Below are positions 36,826 to 44,582 of a stretch of DNA of 64,000 bases, piece by piece. Positions within the stretch are counted from its first letter, which is position 1; every line of letters begins with the position of its first letter. The stretch comes from Flavivirga abyssicola (lineage in GTDB: Bacteria > Bacteroidota > Bacteroidia > Flavobacteriales > Flavobacteriaceae). A program made the translations under genes and the position numbers. The notes beneath the pieces were generated by a model that saw only the letters and a program-made list of their open reading frames with translations, was not told the origin of the DNA and did not search any database. The stretch spans positions 4,141,001 through 4,205,000 of the forward strand of contig NZ_CP141266.1 in NCBI RefSeq assembly GCF_030540775.2. The letters run 5' to 3'.

Positions 36826-37773
36826 TTATTGCTTTACATAATCAGCTATTAATTCTGCGATTATTTCCCTACCATGATTGTTCCAATGCCTATCATATAT
36901 CAATGTTGTAGGTGATTTAGAAGTATTTAAAGGCTTGTACATGTCAATGTATTTAAAATTGTTGCTATGTAGATAATCTAAAAATAATTTAGGTGTAATT
37001 TTGGTATCTAAAAGAAATACAAAGCGTTCTTTGTCATAACCATACTTATCGATTAGACTTTTAAAGTTTTTGATATAAGTACGATGCTTTGCCTCAATAT
37101 CTTCTTCTGTTATAACTTTCTCCGGAACTAATTTCTGCTTTTTTCCAAAAGATGCAAGCTTACCTGCCAGCTTCCATAAAGGTTCCAATACGCCTATATT
37201 TTGAGTATAAACCAAAAGTTTAATTTCGCGTGCCTTTTTATATAAAGGAGATTCTAAATGCATCCTATCTTGGACAACTTGATACTCCCCTCTTAGCAAA
37301 TCATTTTCAAACTTCAGCCCCAGAACAACATAATCTATTTTATCAAAAGTTTCCTTATAAGCACTAATTAAATGCAATTGATCTGCTAAATCATAACCAG
37401 CATACCCATATTCGTAAACCTCAATACCTGCTACCCTATTTTCAATCTTTTTACCTATGGAATTATAATAATTTTGATGAAACCCTTCAATAAAAGAATC
37501 ACCAACCAGCGCAATCTCTTTTTTTTCTTTAGTAGGTACAAACTCTCTGTATGAATTATAACCAGACTTGTTTATATAAAATTTAGAAAAATTTTGTCGT
37601 CGATTCCCCGTTACAGAATAACCTTCTTGGTTTGGCACCCACTTTTCTACTTTATGTTTATCGATAAATCGTGAAGGATTATCTTTTGCTAAATGAAAAA
37701 CACGAACAATAACCTCCAAGGCTATTAAAATCAAAATAGCATATAAAACAGTTTTTAAAAATAATTTTTTCAT
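36826..37773 (-). CDS. SGNH-like membrane-anchored protein, partner of third MBOAT
   Basis: The 315-aa protein has an N-terminal signal anchor (residues 6-25) and an SGNH/AlgX-J-like extracytoplasmic domain. IALVGDSFIEGFH places the nucleophile serine at 93, and IYDRHWNNHGREI near the C-terminus supplies the Asp/His block. It follows the MBOAT gene 37779-39230 on the same strand by 5 bp, so the two form a pair. The GDSF and DRHWN forms are closer to alginate or peptidoglycan O-acetylation partners than the GDSR/GLSR copies at 11708 and 14098, so this pair may do ordinary O-acetylation (inference). Confidence 0.8.
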   Translation of the reverse strand: MKKLFLKTVLYAILILIALEVIVRVFHLAKDNPSRFIDKHKVEKWVPNQEGYSVTGNRRQNFSKFYINKSGYNSYREFVPTKEKKEIALVGDSFIEGFHQNYYNSIGKKIENRVAGIEVYEYGYAGYDLADQLHLISAYKETFDKIDYVVLGLKFENDLLRGEYQVVQDRMHLESPLYKKAREIKLLVYTQNIGVLEPLWKLAGKLASFGKKQKLVPEKVITEEDIEAKHRTYIKNFKSLIDKYGYDKERFVFLLDTKITPKLFLDYLHSNNFKYIDMYKPLNTSKSPTTLIYDRHWNNHGREIIAELIADYVKQ

Positions 37774-37778
37774 CTTAG

Positions 37779-39230
37779 TTAAAATTGAAAATAAATAAAT
37801 GACCTGTCAATATTACTATCATAAAATAGAAGCATACCCAAAATAACTACAGTATAAACAATAAACCTAACTATTTTAGATTTAAATTTAAACGGAGAGC
37901 GTTCATCTTTTCTAATACGGTATTCATATAAAACAAACAATGCTATAAGGATATAATAATCAATCATTCTATATCCCATCGGGTGATTATATACTTCATA
38001 AGTGAAATTAGATAATATTCTCTTTATAAATGCAAATGCATCTGTAATCGATTCCGATCTAAAAAATATTCTAGAAAATGTAACAATAGAAAATGTAAGT
38101 AATACTTGCCCTATTTCAACTAAAGAAGGAAAGAATGTATTCTCCCCTACTACACTGTTTTTATACATAGTATTTCTTCCCATTAAAAAAACAGGAATAA
38201 ATGCTAAAGCGTGAAATGCACCCCAGAAAATAAAGGTCCAATTTGCTCCATGCCAAAAACCACTAACCAAGAAAATAATAATAATATTTCTAACAGATTT
38301 TAGTTTACTTACTCTAGATCCGCCTAGTGGTATGTATACATAATGCCTGAACCAAGTAGAGAGAGAGACATGCCAACGTTGCCAATATTCAGCGACATTT
38401 CTAGAGAAATTTGGAAACTTAAAATTAGATTTTAATTCTATACCAAATAATTTAGCTGTACCAATAGCTATATCTGAATAACCACTAAAATCACCATATA
38501 CTTGAAAACTAAATAAAGTAACACCTAAAATAAGAGTAGATGCGGGATACGAGGTGTAATTAGCAAAAATATCATCTACTATTGGAGCTAAAGCATCAGC
38601 TATAACAACTTTTTTAAATAATCCCCATAATATTAGTTTTAAACCACTAACAGATTGATCATAACTAAATTCCCTCTTATTAGTGATTTGAGAAAGCAAA
38701 TTCGAAGCCCTTTCAATAGGGCCGGCGACTAACTGGGGAAAGAAACTTACAAAAGCGGCAAAAGACAGGAAATCTTTAGTGGGTTTGAGTTTGTTATAGT
38801 AAATATCAAAGGAATATGACATCGTTTGAAACGTATAAAAAGAAATACCTACAGGAAGTATAACATTTAAAGTCCATGTACTTTTTATTTGGTATCCAAA
38901 CATGGAAAACATATCTATCCATGAGTCTACGAAAAAGTTGTAATATTTAAAAAAACCTAAAAGTCCTACGTTAAATAAAACACTAATCCAAAGCCATTGT
39001 TTTCTTTTTGATTGTTTTGTATGGGAATCTATCATAATCCCAACAAGATAATCTACCGTTGTACTTAATAGAATTAAAGAAAGAAACCTCCAATCCCACC
39101 AGCCATAAAAAATGTAGCTAACAACAAGTAAAAAAATATTTTGAATTTTAACATGCTTCTTAAAAAGAAGCCAATAAAGAACAAAGACTATGAAAAGAAA
39201 TATAAAAAAATCTAAAGAGTTAAATACCAT
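37779..39230 (-). CDS. MBOAT-family O-acyltransferase, third copy (AlgI-like)
   Basis: The 483-aa polytopic protein starts MVFNSLDFFIFLF and has both family histidines in YWQRWHVSLSTW and GFWHGANWTFIFWG, the loop IPLGGSRVSKLKSVRN and the common C-terminus SFIYFQF. The GGSR loop and overall length match AlgI-type O-acetyltransferases. With the SGNH gene downstream it forms a two-gene minus-strand operon that closes the polysaccharide locus. The acceptor is presumably the same exported glycan, but peptidoglycan or another polymer cannot be excluded. Confidence 0.88.
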   Translation of the reverse strand: MVFNSLDFFIFLFIVFVLYWLLFKKHVKIQNIFLLVVSYIFYGWWDWRFLSLILLSTTVDYLVGIMIDSHTKQSKRKQWLWISVLFNVGLLGFFKYYNFFVDSWIDMFSMFGYQIKSTWTLNVILPVGISFYTFQTMSYSFDIYYNKLKPTKDFLSFAAFVSFFPQLVAGPIERASNLLSQITNKREFSYDQSVSGLKLILWGLFKKVVIADALAPIVDDIFANYTSYPASTLILGVTLFSFQVYGDFSGYSDIAIGTAKLFGIELKSNFKFPNFSRNVAEYWQRWHVSLSTWFRHYVYIPLGGSRVSKLKSVRNIIIIFLVSGFWHGANWTFIFWGAFHALAFIPVFLMGRNTMYKNSVVGENTFFPSLVEIGQVLLTFSIVTFSRIFFRSESITDAFAFIKRILSNFTYEVYNHPMGYRMIDYYILIALFVLYEYRIRKDERSPFKFKSKIVRFIVYTVVILGMLLFYDSNIDRSFIYFQF

Positions 39231-39511
39231 GTATTATTCAATTAAAATTTTGATAGTCGAAATATCGATAAATGTCTTACAACCCATTTGGAATATCAAA
39301 ATTAATCTTTGAATTACATGATTATCATACCAATAACACAAAATGAGCTTTACACTTCATCGATATATATGATATCATAAAGTTGATATGTCGAAATAAT
39401 TGATCAATTAATCTAAGTAATATGATTATAGGGGTATAACATTAGTAATTTTGATATTTTTATCCAGTAGAAATAAAGTTTTACACTATTTTCAAAACAA
39501 AACTATATAAA
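39231..39511. promoter_or_regulatory. Divergent regulatory region with palindromes and a direct repeat
   Basis: This 281-bp gap lies between the third MBOAT operon (minus) and the oxygenase gene (plus). It has two perfect palindromes, TATGATATCATA at 39368-39379 and TAATTGATCAATTA at 39397-39410. It also has a spaced direct repeat of TTGATA-TCGAAATA (39250-39264 and 39383-39398). On the minus strand TAATTTTG (39304 down to 39297) fits the -7 consensus for the MBOAT operon. The density of symmetric sites suggests operators for one or more regulators, none identified. Confidence 0.4.
39446..39453 (+). promoter_or_regulatory. Possible -7 promoter element for the oxygenase gene
   Basis: TAATTTTG fits TAnnTTTG and ends 58 bp before the ATG at 39512. 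No exact -33 TTG is seen, so support is partial. Confidence 0.35.
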
Positions 39512-40354
39512 ATGAATATAGTATCTGAGATATTAGACCAAAGTCAGCCTATTGAAGAAATATCATCCATAGATGCAACTTCTTTTAAAAAGGACTATTT
39601 TAAAAAGAAAAAGCCTGTCATCATAAAAGGGCTAGCCAAAGAATGGGAAGCTTCAAAAAAGTGGAACCTAGACTTTTTTCTGGGTCTTAAAGACGATAAG
39701 GATGTATACTTACTATCAGATAATTTTATTCAGGATGATAACAGATACAGGAAGGCATCCTTTAAAGACTATATAAAGCAATTAAAGGATGCCGAGGATA
39801 CTAACAAAAATTTCAAAGATTATTTAACAACATTAGATATTTTTGAATATTATCCTGAGCTTAAAAATCATATTGATTTTTCTTTTTTTGAAAAGCACAC
39901 AAAAGTAAATGATATAACAGCTTGGATTGGCCCAGCTGGAACCATATCCGGCTTTCATGCAGATACAGCTAATAATGTATATGCTCAAATAAGAGGAAAA
40001 AAAATGTTCATAATTTCTTCAACAAAATTTAATAAAACGATGTACCCAAGTAGTAAGCACATTTACGGTGCTGTAGCTAGCGATGTTGATATTAATAATT
40101 TTGATAAGGATAAATTCCCTAAGTTTATGAAAAATGACTTTAAAAGTGTTATTCTAGAGCCAGGAGATGTGTTATTTGTACCGCAAAATTGGTGGCATTA
40201 TGTGCAAGCCCTTGATTCTTCAATAAGCATTAGTAATTTTGGTTATACAAAATTTGAAGTTTATAGTTTAAAATTCAAAGAACGAATCATACAGTCTTTG
40301 CATAAAAGAGGCTATTATAAAGCTAATAACTGCTTCTGTTGTGAAAAAAGTTAA
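39512..40354 (+). CDS. JmjC/cupin-like Fe(II)/2-oxoglutarate oxygenase
   Basis: The 280-aa protein has the cupin_8/JmjC fold. ISGFHADTANN gives His149 and Asp151, and QNWWHYVQAL gives His229: the complete 2-His-1-carboxylate iron site. An RGKKMFIISS strand between them carries the expected 2-oxoglutarate-binding lysine region. It begins KPVIIKG, as in FIH-like hydroxylases. The C-terminus ends in a small cysteine cluster (Cys274, 276, 277). Family members hydroxylate proteins, amino acids or small molecules. Its target here is unknown; its position beside the glycan locus makes an amino-acid substituent possible but unproven. A strong terminator follows directly. Confidence 0.85.
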   Translation: MNIVSEILDQSQPIEEISSIDATSFKKDYFKKKKPVIIKGLAKEWEASKKWNLDFFLGLKDDKDVYLLSDNFIQDDNRYRKASFKDYIKQLKDAEDTNKNFKDYLTTLDIFEYYPELKNHIDFSFFEKHTKVNDITAWIGPAGTISGFHADTANNVYAQIRGKKMFIISSTKFNKTMYPSSKHIYGAVASDVDINNFDKDKFPKFMKNDFKSVILEPGDVLFVPQNWWHYVQALDSSISISNFGYTKFEVYSLKFKERIIQSLHKRGYYKANNCFCCEKS

Positions 40355-40399
40355 TAACATAAAAAAGCTCTTTTGTTTAAAAGAGCTTTTTTATGTTAT
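40354..40399. terminator. Bidirectional Rho-independent terminator
   Basis: Perfect 21-bp inverted arms (40354-40374 and 40379-40399) with a 4-nt loop. The stem has a GC-containing AGCTC core flanked by A and T runs on both sides, so it can stop transcription from the oxygenase gene and from the convergent Lrp gene. Confidence 0.85.
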
Positions 40400-40427
40400 A
40401 TGTTGCTATAAAAGAATTAATACAAGA

Positions 40428-40907
40428 CTACATATTTTTAAATATAGAATGCATTAAACGTTTTTTATCATTTATACTTTCCTCTAAAGATATCATAGTT
40501 TCTGTCCTATATACACCTTCTATATCATCCAACAGAAAAATAACTTCTTTAGCATGCTCGGTACTTTTAGCTCTAATTTTACAGAAAATATTAAATTTTC
40601 CTGTAGTAATATGTGCTACAGTAACATATGGAATTTCATTGATGCGCTCTAAAACAAACTTAGTTTGAGACGTATTATTTAAATACACCCCTACATATGC
40701 TATAAATGAATAACCAAGCTTTTTATAATCTAGCATTAATGAAGAACCTTTTATAATTCCAGATTCTTCCATTTTCTTTACACGAACATGTACTGTACCT
40801 GCAGAGATTAATAGTTTCTTTGCAATGTCTGTAAATGGTATTCTTGTGTTATCAATTAACATATCAAGAATTTGGTGGTCGATTTCGTCTAATTTTATTT
40901 TCCCCAT
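40428..40907 (-). CDS. Lrp/AsnC-family transcriptional regulator
   Basis: The 159-aa protein has the N-terminal helix-turn-helix of Lrp/AsnC regulators (DEIDHQILDMLIDNTRIPFT, then LLISAGTVHVRVKKMEESGII). The C-terminal RAM ligand-binding domain has IAYVGVYL and the CKIRA and GVYRTETMISL strands. Such proteins sense amino acids and bind as dimers or octamers. The gene lies 70 bp after the M14 peptidase gene on the same strand. A regulator answering to amino acids next to a locus with two amino-acid-activating modules is suggestive but may be chance. Confidence 0.92.
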   Translation of the reverse strand: MGKIKLDEIDHQILDMLIDNTRIPFTDIAKKLLISAGTVHVRVKKMEESGIIKGSSLMLDYKKLGYSFIAYVGVYLNNTSQTKFVLERINEIPYVTVAHITTGKFNIFCKIRAKSTEHAKEVIFLLDDIEGVYRTETMISLEESINDKKRLMHSIFKNM

Positions 40908-40977
40908 AATTAAGTATTCTTAAATAAAAAGTAAAATTAATACATTTTCATTAATAATTATGCATTATTCATATGTT

Positions 40978-42135
40978 TTATTTCGATATTAATGCGATTT
41001 TCTCATTATTTATTATTACGAAAACGTTTTCGTAATTGATTTCCACCAATTGATTGTCAATATTCAATACCTCAAAACCATTGGCATTGATTTCTTTATG
41101 CCCATAAAAAGCATCTAAATTTTCAATTTTTTCAATTTTAGGAATAAATTCAATTTTATTATCGATTAACTTTTCCTGGTATTGAATTGCTATGTCATTA
41201 ATTTTTTCATTAGAATGACCAGAAACCTTAGCATTTCTTATAATGACATCGAAAAAACATTTTTCATTTTCTGGTATTTCTAAATAAGGTTTATAATCAT
41301 CCCCTTTAACAGCATTATTAGCAATATAGTTTAACGATGAAATATATGAGATGTAAATAAGTTCTCGGGTAACTTCCCTCCCATAATCATCTTTATAATG
41401 ACCCGCTTCAAATAAAATTGTTGGGATATTTTCATTTTGAAATGTATCCCCAACACAATTTAAATTAAATGCATCATCATATACCCCAACTTGATTAGGA
41501 ATAACTTTTTGTAAAGCATTATTCATAATACTAATAACTTCCATAGCAACTTTTCTATTAGGAGTTATTGTACAGGCTTCATCTTGTGCAGGTGCTAAAA
41601 ATGATACTGTTGCTGATTTATTGGTATTTCCAGTGCTAAAAATAGTTCGTTGGCCATGTAAATTAAAGCAAAAATGAGGTTTAAAAGATTCAAAGGTAGC
41701 TCTTAAAATTTTACTCTCTGGCTGAGATAAATTTTGAGCGTCTCTATTTAAATCAACCTTGTTAGCATTTATCCGCATGTAAGCCTCAGCGCCATCTGGA
41801 TTTAGTATAGGTATAATATATAAAGTACAGGCTTCTAAAATGTTTTTGCAACTAGTATCTGAAACTAAAAGCGTGTTTAATAGGTCAAACAAAGCTTTAG
41901 TCGTGGTCGACTCGTTACCATGCATCTGTGACCACATTAAAATTCGCTTTTTTCCTTCACCAACTTTAAATCCGTAAATAGGCTTGTTTAAAACCGATTT
42001 ACCAATGGTTTCCATAGCAATATATTCTTTTAGGTTGTTTAAGAGAGGCTCTATGTGCTTGTTGGTTATATAACGGTGTGATAAGTTGGTTTCTTTATGT
42101 TTTAAAAACAAAGATTTTATTTCTTCTACTTGCAT
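40978..42135 (-). CDS. M14-family zinc carboxypeptidase
   Basis: The 385-aa protein has the M14 catalytic core: SQMHGNEST with zinc ligands His72 and Glu75, LNRDA with substrate-binding Arg131, FNLHGQ with third ligand His160, and TILFEAGHY with the catalytic Glu243. No signal peptide is visible (it begins MQVEEIKSLFLKHKE), so it should act in the cytoplasm, possibly on peptides or on gamma-linked amino acids. A promoter fits immediately upstream. The Lrp gene follows, so the two may be cotranscribed. Confidence 0.9.
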   Translation of the reverse strand: MQVEEIKSLFLKHKETNLSHRYITNKHIEPLLNNLKEYIAMETIGKSVLNKPIYGFKVGEGKKRILMWSQMHGNESTTTKALFDLLNTLLVSDTSCKNILEACTLYIIPILNPDGAEAYMRINANKVDLNRDAQNLSQPESKILRATFESFKPHFCFNLHGQRTIFSTGNTNKSATVSFLAPAQDEACTITPNRKVAMEVISIMNNALQKVIPNQVGVYDDAFNLNCVGDTFQNENIPTILFEAGHYKDDYGREVTRELIYISYISSLNYIANNAVKGDDYKPYLEIPENEKCFFDVIIRNAKVSGHSNEKINDIAIQYQEKLIDNKIEFIPKIEKIENLDAFYGHKEINANGFEVLNIDNQLVEINYENVFVIINNEKIALISK

Positions 42136-42153
42136 GCTGTTTTTTTATGTTGA

Positions 42154-42180
42154 CAAAGTTAAACAATTACTTATTCACAA
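42154..42180 (-). promoter_or_regulatory. Promoter for the M14 peptidase gene
   Basis: On the minus strand TAACTTTG (42161 down to 42154) fits the -7 consensus, with a TTG (42180 down to 42178) 16 bp upstream. The peptidase ATG begins at 42135, giving a leader of roughly 12 nt. Confidence 0.55.
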
Positions 42181-42388
42181 ATGTAAACACTTGAAATAAA
42201 CCAAATGTTTACATTTTTATACAGCTTTTTAGCAAATATGTTACAGTTGTTTACTGAAATATTATTTATATTATTTAAATAACATAAAATACTAATAATT
42301 AGTATTTTAATTATTAGTATATAAAGTAAATATATAAATAATACTCCATATAATCTTAGAGATACTCTGTGATTTCAAATAAATTAAT

Positions 42389-42396
42389 TACATTTG
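42389..42396 (+). promoter_or_regulatory. Possible -7 promoter element for the XRE gene
   Basis: TACATTTG fits TAnnTTTG and lies 28 bp before the ATG at 42425. The -33 TTG is not exact. The upstream stretch 42270-42350 is extremely AT-rich, with repeated TTAGTAT units. Confidence 0.45.
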
Positions 42397-42424
42397 TAAA
42401 AACAACAACACAACACAGTTTACA

Positions 42425-42805
42425 ATGATAAACACAGGTGATTTTGTAAACAGATTGCAAAAAATAATGGATTACTATGGGGAATCTGCTTCCTCTTTTG
42501 CTGAGAAAATTGGTGTACAGCGTTCAAGTATTTCTCATATATTATCTGGTAGAAATAAACCCAGCTTAGACTTTATCTTAAAAACCCTTTCATCCTTTCC
42601 AGAAGTTGATTTATATTGGCTATTAAATGGCAAAGGAGATTTTCCCTCAAAAAGTAACCTTAAAGAGCCTAAACCCAATCCTGAAAAAGAAACAGATCTT
42701 TTCTCTATAAATGAAAAATTGCCAGTTAAAACGCCTAATGATAAGGACATTGAGCGTATTGTTATTTTTTATTCTGACGGAAGTTTTAAAAACTTTGAGA
42801 ATTAG
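42425..42805 (+). CDS. XRE-family helix-turn-helix regulator
   Basis: The 126-aa protein has a cro/C1-type helix-turn-helix at about residues 8-65: FVNRLQKIMDYYGESASSFA, then QRSSISHILSGRNKPSLDFI and LYWLLNGKGDFP. The C-terminal half is polar and probably flexible, ending with a short strand, IERIVIFYSDGSFKNF. This form, with a phenylalanine-rich tail, is common in Flavobacteriaceae as a stand-alone gene. There is no toxin gene beside it and no phage gene nearby, so neither a toxin-antitoxin pair nor a prophage repressor is supported. Confidence 0.85.
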   Translation: MINTGDFVNRLQKIMDYYGESASSFAEKIGVQRSSISHILSGRNKPSLDFILKTLSSFPEVDLYWLLNGKGDFPSKSNLKEPKPNPEKETDLFSINEKLPVKTPNDKDIERIVIFYSDGSFKNFEN

Positions 42806-42826
42806 TACAATTCTTTAGTAAATTTG
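42795..42826 (+). promoter_or_regulatory. Promoter for the small lipoprotein gene
   Basis: TTG at 42795-42797, a 21-bp spacer and TAAATTTG at 42819-42826 form a full Bacteroidota promoter. It overlaps the 3' end of the XRE gene and sits 16 bp before the ATG at 42843. Confidence 0.6.
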
Positions 42827-42842
42827 CGCCTAAATTTATTAT

Positions 42843-43211
42843 ATGAAATTTTTATTCCTAATACTTTTATTAAGTGTTGTTAGTTGTTATGAAACAACTC
42901 GTGATTGTAAGGACTATAAAACTGGGGAATTCTATAGTGAAGTAATTATTAATGATGAACTATTTACATCTAAATTCAAAAGAACAAACGAGTTGCAGGT
43001 TGAAGTTTACAATAATAAAATTGATTCGTCTAAATTACGTTGGATTAATGACTGCGAAGTTATTTTTAAAACAATCAAACCTAAAAACATGGCGGAACAA
43101 AAAGATATTCATTTAAAAATTTTAACAACAACAGATTCTTCTTATACTTATGAATATTCCTATGTAGGCGAAACGAAAAAGCAAAAAGGTATTGCCTACA
43201 GAGTTAAGTAA
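42843..43211 (+). CDS. Small lipoprotein of unknown function
   Basis: The 122-aa product has a lipoprotein signal, MKFLFLILLLSVVSCYETT, with lipobox VVSC. The mature part is about 107 residues with beta-strand character, and it has a second and third cysteine at the DCKDY and NDCEVIF segments that could form a disulfide. I recognise it as a conserved flavobacterial type but know no function. It ends 3 bp before the convergent gene at 43215. Confidence 0.75.
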   Translation: MKFLFLILLLSVVSCYETTRDCKDYKTGEFYSEVIINDELFTSKFKRTNELQVEVYNNKIDSSKLRWINDCEVIFKTIKPKNMAEQKDIHLKILTTTDSSYTYEYSYVGETKKQKGIAYRVK

Positions 43212-43214
43212 ACA

Positions 43215-43718
43215 CTATCTGTCAAATGGATATAAGAAATACTCAACTAGATTAAATTTAAGCTGTTTATCTTCAGTTATCTCATACGTTAAAAAGATTT
43301 CTCCCCAATACTCACCATCGGAAAAATCAGCAATTATCCATTTATGATTTAACATTTTCACAGTATTAATCATCATCTTTCTACCTTCACTAGCCACATA
43401 AGGCACAATAGGATGCTCTCCTTTAACTTCATTTAACTTGTAAAGTTCATCTTTTATAAAAGGAATCAATTCAGATATATTATAACCATCATTTTCAAAA
43501 TAACTAATGGCATCTTCATTTCTATCTAAATTAAAATGCGAAAGCTTCAAAATATCATCTTGTAAAACCGCTACCGAATCTTTGTATTTTTCTAATGCTG
43601 TTTTTTGAGTAGTGAGCTTATTATTAATATCTTCAAATACCCGTTTTGAATTTACATACTGAAATAAGACCAATAATGCCGCAAAAACGAACAAATACAT
43701 AAAAATTCTTTGTTTCAT
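43215..43718 (-). CDS. Membrane-anchored protein of unknown function
   Basis: The 167-aa protein has one N-terminal membrane helix (residues 4-22), a coiled-coil-like stretch at about 28-62 (KLTTQKTALEKYKDSVAVLQ) and a C-terminal globular part with strands (HKWIIADFSDGEYWGEIFLT). It has no catalytic motif that I recognise. It lies 10 bp downstream of the metallo-hydrolase gene on the same strand, so the two are probably cotranscribed. Confidence 0.7.
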   Translation of the reverse strand: MKQRIFMYLFVFAALLVLFQYVNSKRVFEDINNKLTTQKTALEKYKDSVAVLQDDILKLSHFNLDRNEDAISYFENDGYNISELIPFIKDELYKLNEVKGEHPIVPYVASEGRKMMINTVKMLNHKWIIADFSDGEYWGEIFLTYEITEDKQLKFNLVEYFLYPFDR

Positions 43719-43728
43719 ACTTTTTAAT

Positions 43729-44541
43729 TTAAATTGTTATTTCTAAATCATCATATGCTAAAAAAACATTCTCAGGTAACATTTTCTCTACATCTTCATG
43801 AAACCCAAGTAAATGACTAATATGGGTTAAGTAAGCCTTTCCCGGTTTTACTTTGTTAATAAACTGCAATGCCTCTTCTAAATTAAAATGTGAACGATGC
43901 GAATCTATTCTTAAAGCATTGACAACTAATATTTTTACACCTATAATTTTTTCAATCTCCTTATCTGAGACCGTTTTCATATCGGTTAAATAAGCAAAAT
44001 CATTAAACCTATAACCAAATACCTGTAGCTTGTCATGCAAACCATTAACAGGGACTACTTTCATATTTTTTAATTTAAATGATTTATTTTTTACTCGATT
44101 GGTAATTACAGTTGGAGCTCCTGGGTATTTGTTTTTTGTAGCAAAAATATAATCAAACCGTTTTCGCAATGATTTTAATACACGCTTATGCGCATAAATA
44201 GGAATATCGCCTTGCTTAAAATAAAAAGGCCTAATATCATCCAGCCCCAATACATGATCGGAATGTTCATGAGTAAAAACAATACCATCAATTCTATCAC
44301 ATTCAGCTCTTAGCATTTGATATCTGAAATCCGGTCCACAATCAATCACATACGTATAATTATCCCAAGCCACTAAAACAGAAACACGCAATCTTTTATC
44401 TTTAGAATTTGTGCTTAAACAAACAGGATGCTTGCTTCCAATAATTGGAATACCTTGAGATGTTCCTGTTCCTAAAAAAGTTACTTTCAACTGCGTTAAG
44501 TTTTGCACAAAAATAGCGTTATTTTTTTGTTTACTATACAT
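43729..44541 (-). CDS. MBL-fold metallo-hydrolase (PhnP-like phosphodiesterase type)
   Basis: The core begins VTFLGTGTSQGIP and has THEHSDHVLGLDD, the zinc-binding HxHxDH motif, with further ligands in YLTD, DSHRSH and THISH. The layout matches PhnP-like cyclic phosphodiesterases. As drawn from ATG 44541 the protein is 270 aa, but the first 17 residues are not conserved-looking. A TTG at 44490 would start it at LKVTFLGTG, where most relatives begin. The ATG also lies inside the promoter of the divergent gene, so the shorter form is plausible. The physiological substrate is unknown. Confidence 0.88.
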   Translation of the reverse strand: MYSKQKNNAIFVQNLTQLKVTFLGTGTSQGIPIIGSKHPVCLSTNSKDKRLRVSVLVAWDNYTYVIDCGPDFRYQMLRAECDRIDGIVFTHEHSDHVLGLDDIRPFYFKQGDIPIYAHKRVLKSLRKRFDYIFATKNKYPGAPTVITNRVKNKSFKLKNMKVVPVNGLHDKLQVFGYRFNDFAYLTDMKTVSDKEIEKIIGVKILVVNALRIDSHRSHFNLEEALQFINKVKPGKAYLTHISHLLGFHEDVEKMLPENVFLAYDDLEITI

Positions 44542-44555
44542 ATTTAATACCTTTG
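44527..44555 (+). promoter_or_regulatory. Promoter for the gene at 44583
   Basis: TTG at 44527-44529, an 18-bp spacer and TACCTTTG at 44548-44555 form a near-ideal Bacteroidota promoter. Predicted transcription starts about 20 bp before the ATG. Confidence 0.65.
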
Positions 44556-44582
44556 TAGCAGGACAAACAACCAGTAAATAAT

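Noticed and set aside
36803-36842. Terminator between convergent genes at 36807 and 36826
   Set aside because: A partial inverted repeat (TGTAAA..AGCAAT) is present but has a bulge and low GC; too weak to list as a feature.
40393-40668. Plus-strand 91-aa frame after the oxygenase gene
   Set aside because: It lies opposite the Lrp gene and begins beyond a strong terminator; composition is that of an antisense shadow.
42425-42805. Toxin-antitoxin or prophage repressor role for the XRE gene
   Set aside because: The neighbours are a peptidase gene and a lipoprotein gene; no toxin, integrase or phage gene is near.
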